Positions 1-8,501 of a stretch of DNA of 64,000 nucleotides are shown piece after piece. How positions within the stretch are numbered: position 1 is the first letter of the stretch; each line of letters starts with the position of its first letter. Source of the stretch: an uncultured Hyphomonas sp. GTDB lineage: Bacteria; Pseudomonadota; Alphaproteobacteria; Caulobacterales; Hyphomonadaceae. The notes under the pieces were generated by a model that saw only the letters and a list, made by a program, of their open reading frames with translations, searched no databases and was not told the DNA's origin. A program made the position numbers and the translations under genes. Where the stretch lies: positions 1,426,001 through 1,490,000 of the forward strand of contig NZ_OY782759.1 in the NCBI RefSeq assembly GCF_963678195.1. Reading direction: 5' to 3'.

Positions 1-1156
1 CGACCCCGCCAAACATGTCGAGTACAATGTCGTTGCGATTAGTCACATCGAGTATGGCATCCGCGATCAGGGCGATCGGCTTGATCGTCGGATGTAGCGC
101 GAGATCGCGATGGCTGTCGCTACCCGGCGTATTGGCACCGGCATAGTCCCAGACATTTGTCCGGTTGCGCCCATGTTTTCCGAGCTGGACATTATTGGTG
201 TGCCCTGCACCCGGAATCCGGAATACCCAAACGAGTTCATGTTTAGAGCGATAGAGCGACCCCATCGCCCCATTGGTCTTATTCCAGACGCAGAGATTGA
301 GGGTTTCAAGTCCGGCGGCGTCTGCTGCACGCTTGAGGACATCGATTGATCGCCAGTCCATGCAGACAAACAGAACCGCTCCTTTGGCGGCATGTGTGGC
401 TGCATTTTCCAGCCCGCTTCGCAACAGGGCGCTGAAGGCTTCAGGAGGCATTTCTCCTGAAGCCATCAAGAATTCACGATGCTTGTGGCGGCCAAGGCCA
501 CCCATGTGGCCGGCAACGGGGACATTGTAAGGAGGATCCGTGAAGACCGCTTTGACCTGATCCTCGCCGAGAAGGGCGGTATAGGCCAGGGTATCCCGCG
601 CATCTCCGCAGTGGAGACGGTGCGGCCCGATCGCCCAGGTGTCTCCGGTGCGGGTGACCGGCTCCCGGTCCGGGTTCAGAGCCTGTATGTCATCGGCCGG
701 ATCGGCATCTGTGCCGGGAGGTACAAGGACCATATCGATTTGGGGTGTCTCAAAGCCCGTGATCGTAATGTCCAGCTCAAGGGTAATCAGATCCCCGAAC
801 TCCTGTTGTAGGTCCGGGAGGTTCCATTCTGCCTCTTCGGCAAGCCGGTTGTCCGCAATGCGGTAGAGGCGGATTTCCTCATCGCTAAGGTGCTCGACGC
901 GGAGTGCCAGAGCGGTCGTCAGACCAAGTTCTTTCGCCGCCTGTATCCGGGCCACGCCCGCAATGACGTTGTTGTGCCGGTCGATCAGGACCGGGCTGAC
1001 AAATCCGAATGTGTCGAGGCTTCTGGCAATCTTCCGGATCTGCGACTTTGCGTGCCTTCGGAGCTGGCGCCTCGGAATCTTCAGGTCATCAATTGGTATA
1101 TGTGTCAGAGACGACGTGTTCGGTCTCAATTGTTCTGCGGAATGGAATTCCGACAT
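1..1156 (-). CDS. ParB-domain DNA methyltransferase (3' end beyond window)
   Basis: The frame is open from an ATG at 1156 to base 1, so the C-terminus is missing; about 385 residues are visible. AGGAGA lies about 7 bases before the start. Residues ~15-110 look like a ParB/sulfiredoxin-type N-terminal domain (SLDTFGFVSPVLID, then IAGVARIQAAKELGL). The catalytic half has DPPYNVP (D207-Y210) and, near the window edge, LDMFGGV, which is the AdoMet-binding motif. Motif IV before motif I is the beta-class order of N6-adenine/N4-cytosine methylases (N6_N4_Mtase family). Such ParB-methylase fusions are common in alphaproteobacterial prophages and islands. The target base and site cannot be read from sequence. 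It is probably an orphan methylase, since no nuclease is co-oriented with it in view. Confidence 0.88.
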   Translation of the reverse strand, partial: MSEFHSAEQLRPNTSSLTHIPIDDLKIPRRQLRRHAKSQIRKIARSLDTFGFVSPVLIDRHNNVIAGVARIQAAKELGLTTALALRVEHLSDEEIRLYRIADNRLAEEAEWNLPDLQQEFGDLITLELDITITGFETPQIDMVLVPPGTDADPADDIQALNPDREPVTRTGDTWAIGPHRLHCGDARDTLAYTALLGEDQVKAVFTDPPYNVPVAGHMGGLGRHKHREFLMASGEMPPEAFSALLRSGLENAATHAAKGAVLFVCMDWRSIDVLKRAADAAGLETLNLCVWNKTNGAMGSLYRSKHELVWVFRIPGAGHTNNVQLGKHGRNRTNVWDYAGANTPGSDSHRDLALHPTIKPIALIADAILDVTNRNDIVLDMFGGV

Positions 1157-1411
1157 GGGACTCTCCTGCGTGGAGGTTCCCGGAGTTCGGATGGGTACAG
1201 ACAGGCGTTCGCCCACAGCCATCGTCCACTCTCATGGAGCCTCTGGAGCTGTGGGTGCCGCGACTTGTAGCGAATCCCATGTGTGAATTTGCGTCCGGCT
1301 TCTAATCAGCCACGCAGAACTCACATAGCCATTCTGCACGGTTTGTCCAGATCAGGAGTGAAATCCCTGTGACACGTATCCATGGATTGCGGTTGGCAGG
1401 CCTGTGCTTCG

Positions 1412-1840
1412 CTATTTTTTGCAAAGTTCAAGCCCCATCTGGATGAAGAGCGCGCTGTTGCCTGCATAGGCGCCGAACTGGTCCCGTCCCATCAGCTCTC
1501 TGCTATCCCGATAGCCAGCAGCACCTATCGCTGTACCATTTAGTCCATACGTCTTGCCGCCGAGTTTAATCAGAACGATCGGGCGCCGCACATTTTTGAA
1601 AGTGCGATTGTAGCAGCGCAGTCGCCCGCTTTCGTACGCTGGCCATGGCCATGCGTCCGGATAGTCCTTTGCGAAAACGGTCCCTTTTGGAACTTTCTTG
1701 GTCGAGGCCGTGCGGGCATCTGTATCGGTTGACTGCGAATTTTCGTTCTGAGGTGCGGCTTCGGCTGCAGGCGCCATAGTCGGGTCGATCAGGCTAAATG
1801 CCACGAGCAGAGCAGCGGCGAGGGATCTATGAATTCGCAT
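1412..1840 (-). CDS. small secreted protein, DUF2511 (YebY)-like
   Basis: 142 residues starting at an ATG with GGAG upstream. An N-terminal signal peptide (LAAALLVAFSLIDP, with Ala-rich cleavage near residue 28) is followed by a polar linker rich in Ser/Thr/Gln. The folded part has a DAWPW motif, two cysteines (LRCYN and LELCKK) that could form a disulfide, and IKLGGKTYGLNGTA. The last resembles the 'G-K-x-Y-x-L-N-G-x-A' core of the DUF2511/YebY family. It is probably periplasmic. The function is unknown. It stands alone between the methylase and the controller-like gene, with no obvious operon partner. Confidence 0.7.
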   Translation of the reverse strand: MRIHRSLAAALLVAFSLIDPTMAPAAEAAPQNENSQSTDTDARTASTKKVPKGTVFAKDYPDAWPWPAYESGRLRCYNRTFKNVRRPIVLIKLGGKTYGLNGTAIGAAGYRDSRELMGRDQFGAYAGNSALFIQMGLELCKK

Positions 1841-1908
1841 GGAAACTCCTTTTGCATTCGATGAGTCTCATTACTGCTCAGGTTGCCGCAGAGTTCAAGT
1901 CAAAAAGA

Positions 1909-1919
1909 GACTCATAGTC
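1909..1919 (+). promoter_or_regulatory. C-box operator GACT-CAT-AGTC
   Basis: The sequence GACTCATAGTC is an exact GACT-N3-AGTC palindrome, the operator form bound by controller (C) proteins of type II restriction-modification systems. It sits 39 bases upstream of the HTH gene at 1958, where autoregulation would act. A second, poorer half-site (GATC-N3) may follow. The match is seen directly; binding is inferred. Confidence 0.6.
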
Positions 1920-1957
1920 TGTAGATCAATCGGCAGCATCGGCGTCGCTTGGGCGCC

Positions 1958-2167
1958 ATGAATGTCGGCAAGCGATTTGGTAAAAGGCTGAAGGCTCTCA
2001 GGGCAGAGCGAGGCTGGTCTCAGGAAGAGTTTGCAGACCGCGCAGGGCTACACAGAACCTATGTGTCGGCTGTGGAACGTGCTGTCCGGAATCCGACGCT
2101 GCCCATTCTTGCAAAAATGGCAAAGGGGTTCGGGATGTCTTTAGCGGAGTTAATGGAGTCCGTCTGA
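1958..2167 (+). CDS. XRE-family HTH protein, controller (C-protein) type
   Basis: 69 residues from the ATG at 1958; a TTG nine bases upstream would add three residues. Almost the whole protein is one helix-turn-helix domain: RLKALRAERGWSQEEFADRAG, then HRTYVSAVERAVRNPTLPIL, then MAKGFGMSLAELM. Size and sequence match the C proteins that time expression of restriction-modification genes. A perfect C-box lies just upstream. The gene is convergent with the EcoRII-like endonuclease gene (35 bases between stops), not in one operon with it. Direct control of that endonuclease is therefore not evident, and the gene may be a leftover of another system. Confidence 0.85.
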   Translation: MNVGKRFGKRLKALRAERGWSQEEFADRAGLHRTYVSAVERAVRNPTLPILAKMAKGFGMSLAELMESV

Positions 2168-2202
2168 GTCAGGTAGCTGGTGCCGAGCAGAATGAGCAAG
2201 GC

Positions 2203-3426
2203 TCAGGTTTTGACCAGATCCAGAAAATCGCCCACACCCAGAAGCCATTCCTGTTGTGATGCCTGGAACGTGCCATGCAATGGCGTTGGCAGAACCAGTT
2301 GCAAGTTCTGCCCCCGCATCTCATTCGTCTGCGCAGCCGAGATCGCCGGCTGAAGCGTCAGCAGGTGCTTCGGACTGATCCGGTCTGCTTCGGCCAGCAC
2401 CTGACGCCAGCGATCCTTGAGCGTTGTCTTGACCGCCAGCATGTGAAGCTGTTCTGATGGAAAATCCGCCTTCTGATACTCTGCCTCTCCCGGGAACAGA
2501 AAATCCGCCGCATTCCGCTTCTCAGTCGTCGCTTCCCGCGTATAGCGGATCTTATGAGCTTTCAGAATGGCTTCGACATGATGCGCGAACGCAAACCCGG
2601 CCCGTGATTTCCGCCGGTTCTGCACGCTGAGCGAAAACGACAAAAACCCGTCCACGTCGGCGTTGCCATCACTCATGAAGCCAGTCTTCAGACGCTCCGC
2701 CACGATCTCCCGTTCCAGTCGTCTGAACAGCGCTTCCTCGTGCTCCATCCAGGCGATCAGGGTGTCATCGGGTGCGCCAACAGGATCGCAGTCGGGCAGC
2801 GAGGCGCGCGCGAAGTCTGAGAAGATTGCGGTCGTCGGGAACTTAAGCCCGAACGCTTCAACCAGGCGGGCAAACGCATCGGGTTCCTGTTCCTCCGGTT
2901 CTATCCCGAGTTCATCGAGAATATACCGCGCCGCCCAGGACAGAGATGTCGCTGTGCCGGCGTTGAGGAGTTTCGTGTCTGAAGGCCGGGCCATCAGATC
3001 GAGTCCGAACAGCCAGAGGAGCTGCTGCCCTATGGTCGAGCCGGCCGGGGAGAGCAGGATGAGCAGGGAGCCGTCCTTCTTCTGTGCGATGACAAGCAGA
3101 TCTCCGGCCCTTGCCCGGTGCACAATGGGCTCGCTCTCGGCGGCATAGTAGAGATGATACTCTGCGCTGCGGTCCGGATTGTCCCGCCGCACATCGCTCC
3201 AGGTGCAGAAGGCTTCAATGCGGGGTGTTTCCGTATCTTCGGTGTCGTCGAGCCAGAGGAAGGTCGCCGGGAACGTCTTCTTGTCAGCAGGCGTGCCCAG
3301 GAAAGACCGGAAGCTGCCCACACCCTGAAACTCGTGCTGGTTTGAGATGAGCTTATTGACCTCAACCTCGGTGAGGTGTTTGGCGCCGGCACCATGGAAG
3401 AGGTCGGCAAGGGATCCGAACTTCAC
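2203..3426 (-). CDS. EcoRII-like type II restriction endonuclease
   Basis: 407 residues, nearly the length of EcoRII (about 404), from a GTG start with AGGA upstream. The C-terminal half carries D308, K333, K337 and E346. Their spacing (D-X24-K, K+4, K+13) is the one known for the EcoRII catalytic site, including the VKTTLKDRWRQ motif typical of the EcoRII/PspGI/SsoII group. The N-terminal half would be the effector-DNA-binding domain. It is the last gene of the dcm-vsr-endonuclease operon, 14 bases after vsr. The predicted recognition site is CCWGG or a close relative, by family and by its Dcm partner; the specificity is not proven. Confidence 0.88.
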   Translation of the reverse strand: MKFGSLADLFHGAGAKHLTEVEVNKLISNQHEFQGVGSFRSFLGTPADKKTFPATFLWLDDTEDTETPRIEAFCTWSDVRRDNPDRSAEYHLYYAAESEPIVHRARAGDLLVIAQKKDGSLLILLSPAGSTIGQQLLWLFGLDLMARPSDTKLLNAGTATSLSWAARYILDELGIEPEEQEPDAFARLVEAFGLKFPTTAIFSDFARASLPDCDPVGAPDDTLIAWMEHEEALFRRLEREIVAERLKTGFMSDGNADVDGFLSFSLSVQNRRKSRAGFAFAHHVEAILKAHKIRYTREATTEKRNAADFLFPGEAEYQKADFPSEQLHMLAVKTTLKDRWRQVLAEADRISPKHLLTLQPAISAAQTNEMRGQNLQLVLPTPLHGTFQASQQEWLLGVGDFLDLVKT

Positions 3427-3440
3427 GTCTGAGTATCCTG

Positions 3441-3893
3441 TCAGCTGCCACGAAGGGTCAGCATCTTTTCACCTGATACGATCCAGTCCGCAACCCTCGT
3501 GAGAAGTTCGCCCGGCTCCATTCGGCCCGGCCCCTTCAGGGCGCACTCCCAGATGACGACACGTCGCCAGCCAGCTTCATCTATGGCCGCGTAGTTGCGT
3601 CTGTCCCGCGCGATATTGGCGCCGATCTTCTCTTTCCAGAATTCCTGTCTTGTGCCTGGCCACTTGAAGAGGTTGCAGTCATGGCCGTGCCAGAAGCAAC
3701 CATTGACGAAAATCACGGCGTGGTATTTCGGCAGGACCAGATCAGGCCGCCCGGGGAGCTTGCGATCGTGCAGGCGGTAGCGGAACCCGCGCGCATGCAG
3801 ACCTTTGCGAATGATCAGCTCAGGCTTTGTGTCTTTGCCCTTAATCGCCGCCATATTTCGGCTGCGGGTCGCCCGATCATGGACATCAGGCAT
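3441..3893 (-). CDS. vsr: Very short patch repair (Vsr) endonuclease
   Basis: 150 residues from the ATG at 3893, which overlaps the dcm stop by 8 bases; E. coli also has overlapping dcm-vsr genes. E25 (KPELIIRK) and D51 (GRPDLVLP) fall at the same residue numbers as in the E. coli enzyme, and the Zn/active-site region reads [12 protein letters not shown] with H69. Position 64 is Asn where E. coli has catalytic His64; many other Vsr proteins have this substitution. Vsr nicks next to T in T:G mismatches made by deamination of 5-methylcytosine, so it protects Dcm sites from C-to-T mutation. A longer in-frame start at 3986 would lie inside dcm and is less likely. Confidence 0.95.
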   Translation of the reverse strand: MPDVHDRATRSRNMAAIKGKDTKPELIIRKGLHARGFRYRLHDRKLPGRPDLVLPKYHAVIFVNGCFWHGHDCNLFKWPGTRQEFWKEKIGANIARDRRNYAAIDEAGWRRVVIWECALKGPGRMEPGELLTRVADWIVSGEKMLTLRGS

Positions 3894-5118
3894 AGCGCAG
3901 GAGCGGGATGTCTTCTGTCGGGGCGAGATGCTGCAGGATGTGCGGACGCATGATGCGGGCAACTTCCTGGAACACCGGCACGGCAACAGAGTTGCCGAAC
4001 TGCTTATAGGCCTGGGTGTCGGAGACCGGGATGCGGAACGTGTCCGGATAGCCCATCAGGCGGGCGCATTCTCTGGGTGTCAGGCGTCGCGGGTTCTTGC
4101 GTGCGCCGCGGCTGATAAGGATTTCCGAACCATCCTTGTAATAACGGGCTGACAGGGTCCGGCAGGTGTCGTCCGGACCAACAAGCCCGTAGCCGAACCC
4201 GTTTCCGGCGGCTTTGTGTTTAGCGGCATAGTCGCGGAGATATTTCCAGAGGTGAGAGGTCAGCGTGTATTTGTCGCTGACCGTCGCCATTGGTCCGTCT
4301 GTATAGTGTGGTTCTGCCGCTTCAGAGCCATCCTCGGGGTGCAGGATGCTGTTCATCTTCACTTCGCCCAATGGCGGCAGGTTGAGATCATCCCAGCTGA
4401 AGCCGGTCTCTTTCCGGAAACCCACCATCACAATCCGCTCCCGGTGCTGGGGCAGGAAGTGTTTGGCATTGATGATGCGGGTGTGGAGCTGGTAGCCGAG
4501 TTCGTCTTCCAGTGTCCGGCGGATCACCTCGAAGGTGCGGCCCTTGTCGTGGCTCTTCAGATTCTTGACGTTCTCGAGCAGGAAAGCGGCTGGCTGATGA
4601 GCCTTAATGATCCGGGCGACATCGAAGAAGAGCGTGCCCTGGGTTTCATCGAGGAAGCCGTGAGAGCGGCCAAGAGCATTCTTCTTGGAAACACCGGCAA
4701 TTGAGAAAGGCTGGCACGGAAAGCCGGCCAGCAGGACATCATGCTTAGGTATGTCTTCTGCGTCGATCTTTGTGATGTCACCTTCAATCGGCCGGTTGTC
4801 GCGGTAGTTGGCCTGGTAGGTGAGCTGAGCGTACTTGTCCCATTCGCTGGTGAACACGCAGCGGCCACCGATTTCGTCGAAGGCGGTACGCAGGCCGCCT
4901 ATGCCGGCGAAGAGGTCAATGAAGGTGAAGGTCTCCGGGGCAGGGGAAGCCTGCACCTCCCTGGCCCGGGCTTCCATCCATTTCAGAACAAAAGCCTTTG
5001 GTTTCACTTCGCCGGTTTCCCAGCGGAATACTGTCCTCTGCGAATAACCAAGCTCCCTTGCCAGCTGTTCGACCGTCAGACCGGCCTGACATCGGAGAAT
5101 GGTGAATTCGCTGGCCAT
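3886..5118 (-). CDS. dcm: DNA (cytosine-5) methyltransferase, Dcm-type with N-terminal HTH
   Basis: 410 residues. An XRE-like HTH occupies residues ~14-40 ([20 protein letters not shown]). It is followed by the canonical C5-methylase motifs: [11 protein letters not shown] (67-75), [10 protein letters not shown] with catalytic C135, [22 protein letters not shown] and [10 protein letters not shown]. This layout matches M.EcoRII/M.SsoII, in which the N-terminal HTH also represses transcription of the methylase gene. It is the first gene of the minus-strand operon dcm-vsr-endonuclease and is divergent from the MvaI-like gene. Expected product: 5-methylcytosine at the inner C of CCWGG-like sites. 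Autoregulation through the palindrome at 5213 is inferred. Confidence 0.95.
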   Translation of the reverse strand: MASEFTILRCQAGLTVEQLARELGYSQRTVFRWETGEVKPKAFVLKWMEARAREVQASPAPETFTFIDLFAGIGGLRTAFDEIGGRCVFTSEWDKYAQLTYQANYRDNRPIEGDITKIDAEDIPKHDVLLAGFPCQPFSIAGVSKKNALGRSHGFLDETQGTLFFDVARIIKAHQPAAFLLENVKNLKSHDKGRTFEVIRRTLEDELGYQLHTRIINAKHFLPQHRERIVMVGFRKETGFSWDDLNLPPLGEVKMNSILHPEDGSEAAEPHYTDGPMATVSDKYTLTSHLWKYLRDYAAKHKAAGNGFGYGLVGPDDTCRTLSARYYKDGSEILISRGARKNPRRLTPRECARLMGYPDTFRIPVSDTQAYKQFGNSVAVPVFQEVARIMRPHILQHLAPTEDIPLLRYA

Positions 5119-5212
5119 GGGAATCTCGCTTTATGAGGGAATCTGCATGACGGCATGTCAGCATTTGTCCCGCCGGTCAACGATGTGTTCTGGTTTTGTT
5201 TGCGTAAAGCTG

Positions 5213-5222
5213 GGGAATTCCC
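5213..5222. promoter_or_regulatory. Palindrome GGGAATTCCC between divergent dcm and MvaI-like genes
   Basis: A perfect 10-bp palindrome lies about 95 bases upstream of dcm and about 90 (TTG) to 130 (ATG) bases upstream of the endonuclease gene. Methylases of the SsoII/EcoRII type bind a palindrome in such divergent promoters through their HTH. The palindrome is seen; the operator role is inferred. Nothing else stands out in 5119-5312. Confidence 0.35.
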
Positions 5223-5354
5223 AAAGCGTGAGCTCTTTCCCAATAAGGTAGAGGGCAAACCGAGCTGCTCACTCCCGATGGTAGATCTTCGAAATTCCGG
5301 GATCTTCATCTATTGCCTCTTGTGCTGAAGCATCGGGTGCAGCAAATCCATCGG

Positions 5355-6710
5355 ATGGGATTGAATGTACTCGCTGAAGTTCAGAGCATTTTCCGCAAGC
5401 ACGGTGTCAGCACGATCTATGTGAAGGCGCTTGCCGAGAAACAGGACAATGAAAAGAACCAGGTCTTTCTGGGCAGGGAGGTCACCGAACTTCTCAGTGT
5501 GTTCCCCGGGCGGCTTGAAATTCGCCAGCCGAGTGAAAGTGAACTCAAGCGCCAGTCAGAACCTGGGCGCCCCATTACCGAAGCCACTCTGAACTTTTAT
5601 TGGTTGAACCGAGCGGGCGAAAGCTTCCTTGCCCCCGGGACCCGCCTGATCGATTACTTTCAGTATCCCGAGGCGAGGCTTTCTGGATTTCTGCAGGGAT
5701 GTAAGTGGGCGCCGGATGCGATCCGGCGCGGGAAACAGGCAGAATACGGTGCGCGCGTTCTGTTTCTGGGGGCGAACAGAGAAGGTAATGTTTTTGGTCT
5801 CCTGCTGACAGAGCGTGAAGACCCGCTGGTTCAGCACCTTCCTGAGTTTTCCGAATCTGGTGCCTCGAGTGTTCTGAAGACCTTTTCAGCCGATAGCGAT
5901 ACGCTGGAGACATCAGCGCACCTGTTGGAACTTAGGCTCCGCGAAATCATCGGGGCTGGCTGGCATGCGTCGGTCATCAACCGGGGAGGCCAGGTCGAGC
6001 CATTTAAAGGTAATCAGGGGGCAGGATACACTCTGGAGGCTTTACTTGGCGTGCAGGCGAATGCGGAAAAGGAGCCTGATATTCTCGGTCATGAGCTGAA
6101 GACATTCCGGTCCGGAAAGCTCAGCCTGATGACGCCGACCGCGGACGGTGGTCCGGAAGGTGATCTGTCGTTTCGTGAGTTTATGGAGCGGTATGGCACG
6201 CCCGGGAAGTCAGGAGACGGATCAACGCGGTTCACGGGTGTGGCACGTGTCTCGAAACCTAATGCTTCTACAGGCAGGCAGCTGAGGGTGACGGGGTACG
6301 ACCATGCAACGGGACGTTTCTCCCCGAATCCGGATGATGTCCGCATCGAGCAGTTCGATGCCGGATCAGAAGATCTGTTATCAGTCTGGACCCTCAGGCG
6401 CCTGGCAGATGGCTGGAATAAGAAGCATGCTCAGGCCGCCTATGTTGAGGCGGCGGCGAGTGATGGGTCCAATGAGTACCGGTATCTCATGCCGTTCTTT
6501 CTTTGCAGCGGAACGGATATCTGGCGGTTCCTGAAAGCAGTGGCGGAGGATGTTGTATACTACGATCCAGCGCATTCGGTTTATGCCAGTGGGGAAGCGA
6601 AAGTACGTCCGCAGTGGCGGATCAGTACAGCAGACTTCGCGAACAAGCTCTCACGGTTGTACACGACCGTCCGGACGGTTTCAGAAGTGCCGTCTGAGCG
6701 ACATTTGTGA
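5355..6710 (+). CDS. MvaI/BcnI (MutH-like) restriction endonuclease, long form
   Basis: 451 residues from the ATG at 5355; a TTG at 5313 would add 14. The N-terminal ~200 residues begin with an IYVKALAEKQDNEKNQVFLG stretch, as in long MvaI/BcnI-family proteins. The C-terminal domain has GNQGAGYTLEALLG, PDILGHELKT and LSLMTP. With the TTG numbering these give E242, D256, E261 and K263, matching the E...D...ExK site of MutH and MvaI. MvaI itself (about 250 aa) cuts CCWGG and BcnI cuts CCSGG, so this enzyme may share its site with the neighbouring Dcm/EcoRII-like pair. It is divergent from dcm. Role of the N-terminal domain unknown. Confidence 0.85.
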   Translation: MGLNVLAEVQSIFRKHGVSTIYVKALAEKQDNEKNQVFLGREVTELLSVFPGRLEIRQPSESELKRQSEPGRPITEATLNFYWLNRAGESFLAPGTRLIDYFQYPEARLSGFLQGCKWAPDAIRRGKQAEYGARVLFLGANREGNVFGLLLTEREDPLVQHLPEFSESGASSVLKTFSADSDTLETSAHLLELRLREIIGAGWHASVINRGGQVEPFKGNQGAGYTLEALLGVQANAEKEPDILGHELKTFRSGKLSLMTPTADGGPEGDLSFREFMERYGTPGKSGDGSTRFTGVARVSKPNASTGRQLRVTGYDHATGRFSPNPDDVRIEQFDAGSEDLLSVWTLRRLADGWNKKHAQAAYVEAAASDGSNEYRYLMPFFLCSGTDIWRFLKAVAEDVVYYDPAHSVYASGEAKVRPQWRISTADFANKLSRLYTTVRTVSEVPSERHL

Positions 6711-6728
6711 TGCCCCATAATCCATCAG

Positions 6729-8015
6729 TTATGTTGATTTGCGTATGATGATGGATACTGCCAGAAGGGCCAGGGTGCCGAGGGCGGGAGCTCCGGACAT
6801 GATCCATACGAGCTTATCCGCCTGAAGTCCTTCAGTGTAGTCAAAAGTCGAGAGAGCGCCGCCGAGCCCGAGGATGCTGGCTGCCTGGGCGTTCTTCGAG
6901 AAGAATGTGAATAGGCCAAAGCGGCGGGTGGTGTGGTCTGGCCTGGCCGATGCGGCCTTCGCGAGCAGGCTCCACAAAGTCATGAATATCCCGCCAGAGC
7001 ATGCTCCGTACGCCACGCCAACGAGCAGCGTGCCATAGGGCTCCCATCCCGCAAGTAAAAGAAAGCTGATTGCCGCCAGAAAAGTCGAGAGGATGGAAAC
7101 CTGAAAGGCGGAGGGCAATCCAAACTTCTCAACTAGTCGAGACCAGAGCGGCTGCGATACCGTCTTTCCCAGCGCGACGCACGCCATGAAGGCTAGTGCG
7201 GTCAGTTCGATTTTGACGAAATAAGCTGTGAAGTAAGCCTCGAGTTTTGTGAAAGCTGACGCGGTAAGCGACAAGCAGAAAATACTCCCCAGAAGCAGCG
7301 GAAAAATATCTGGGCGTTTTGGCGTTCTGATCAAAGCAGCTTCTGCGTGTTTTGACGATTCTGCCTTATCTGCGGGCGGTGCGGGGCGGGGCTTGCGCGT
7401 GTTCAGAAACAAGAGCAACGCGCTGAGGATTACGATGAATGTCAGGAATACTCCAATCCCCAGAAACTGGATCGCGCCGTCGTCGGCATTTGCGTTGCGT
7501 ACGAGGGGCGCGAAAATCAGTGTAATGAACAATATGGAAGTGCCCGCTGCCATGTAGCGAATGGAGGCGAGTTTGGCGCGTTCTGCATCTGTGGAACTGG
7601 CCAGCGACATGAAAGCGTTTTGCGGGACGTCGTAAAAGGAGTAGCCGAGCCGAAAGAGCAGCAAGGAAAAGATGGCATAGCCGACTTTCCAGCTATCCGG
7701 CACCATGCCGGTGGCAGTGAATGTTATGAAGGCGAACCCGGCAAACAAACTGGCCAACAGCTGTGCCCGCGCTGCTGAATGTGTCGTTCTGACATAGGCC
7801 GACAGTACGCGCCCGGCAGTCAGGTCGACAAAAGCGTTAAAGACGAGAGAACTCGCCAGAACATAGCCCATCACGGAGGGTGAAAACCCAGCTAGCTCCG
7901 TCAGGAAGAAAGCAAAAATCAGCGAACTCGTGTTCCAGAACAGGCTTTTTCCGAAATGGGCCACTCCGTAAATGCGCTGAAGAGAGGGGGTCAGAGGAGG
8001 TTTTGGGGCCACCAT
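6729..8015 (-). CDS. GPH-family (MelB-like) sugar:cation symporter
   Basis: 428 residues from the ATG at 8015; a TTG at 8036 would add 7. About twelve hydrophobic segments are visible. The N-terminal half has the MFS_2/GPH hallmarks: a YGVAHFGKSLFW opening, LRLGYSFYDVPQNAFM and RYMAAGTS. A hydrophilic loop (KPRPAPPADKAESSKHAEA) separates the two halves. GPH carriers take up glycosides or other polar organics with Na+ or H+. It follows the broken ROK gene on the same strand. A truncated second copy of its 5' end is at 31669-31781, next to an intact ROK gene, so MFS+ROK was the ancestral pair. The substrate is unknown; the ROK and TBDR neighbours point to a sugar or sugar phosphate. Confidence 0.85.
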   Translation of the reverse strand: MVAPKPPLTPSLQRIYGVAHFGKSLFWNTSSLIFAFFLTELAGFSPSVMGYVLASSLVFNAFVDLTAGRVLSAYVRTTHSAARAQLLASLFAGFAFITFTATGMVPDSWKVGYAIFSLLLFRLGYSFYDVPQNAFMSLASSTDAERAKLASIRYMAAGTSILFITLIFAPLVRNANADDGAIQFLGIGVFLTFIVILSALLLFLNTRKPRPAPPADKAESSKHAEAALIRTPKRPDIFPLLLGSIFCLSLTASAFTKLEAYFTAYFVKIELTALAFMACVALGKTVSQPLWSRLVEKFGLPSAFQVSILSTFLAAISFLLLAGWEPYGTLLVGVAYGACSGGIFMTLWSLLAKAASARPDHTTRRFGLFTFFSKNAQAASILGLGGALSTFDYTEGLQADKLVWIMSGAPALGTLALLAVSIIIRKST

Positions 8016-8039
8016 GCCTGCGCTTCCGGTTTGCAAACC

Positions 8040-8500
8040 TTAAGCGATAACAGCCATGTTTGTCAGCGAGATGAAGGAACATGCTGCCAATGGAAGAATT
8101 TCTGCGCCAATGGTCGCGATAATTCGGCCCGACCTGCGCCGCTGCGCCGCCACGATGGCCGGGGTGAGATGGGCCATGCCGCACTTGACGCGTCGCCCTC
8201 GCTCTTCAGGATTGATCGCGCAGGCGTCGGCAAGTCTGCGCGTTAGCGTGGTCCTAAGCCTGCCGCCTACGATTAAGGCCTCAACGTCACAAGAATATTG
8301 AAGAAGGTGGGCAAGGAGTGTGAAGGTGGAGGCGCGCGTTGCAATCCGCACTTCCACGCCGGGCCAGTCCGGATCGGGATCGACCGCCAGCGCCTTGACC
8401 GATGGGGTGTCAACGCCGTCGACCGAGAGCGTCTCACGCAGAGTTTCCAAGTTCGGAGGCTCTGTGCCGGCATGTTTCAAAAGGGCGGCAAACTCGCCCG
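8040..8500 (-). pseudogene. ROK-family regulator, C-terminal fragment
   Basis: About 150 codons match the C-terminus of the intact ROK gene at 31806-33026 (for example EFAALLKHAGTEPPNLETLR and LLAHLLQYSCDVEA), at roughly nine in ten bases by eye. The N-terminal HTH and first kinase-like lobe are absent. Homology stops at about 8500, where the sequence switches abruptly to the tail of an esterase gene in the opposite sense. The open frame continues across the join to 8519, but the first residues are not ROK. It is a deletion scar and almost certainly non-functional. Confidence 0.85.
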
Positions 8501-8501
8501 A

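Noticed and set aside
1157-1411. Short open frames upstream of the ParB-methylase
   Set aside because: No signals or family features in this 255-base gap. It probably holds the methylase promoter, which I could not delimit.
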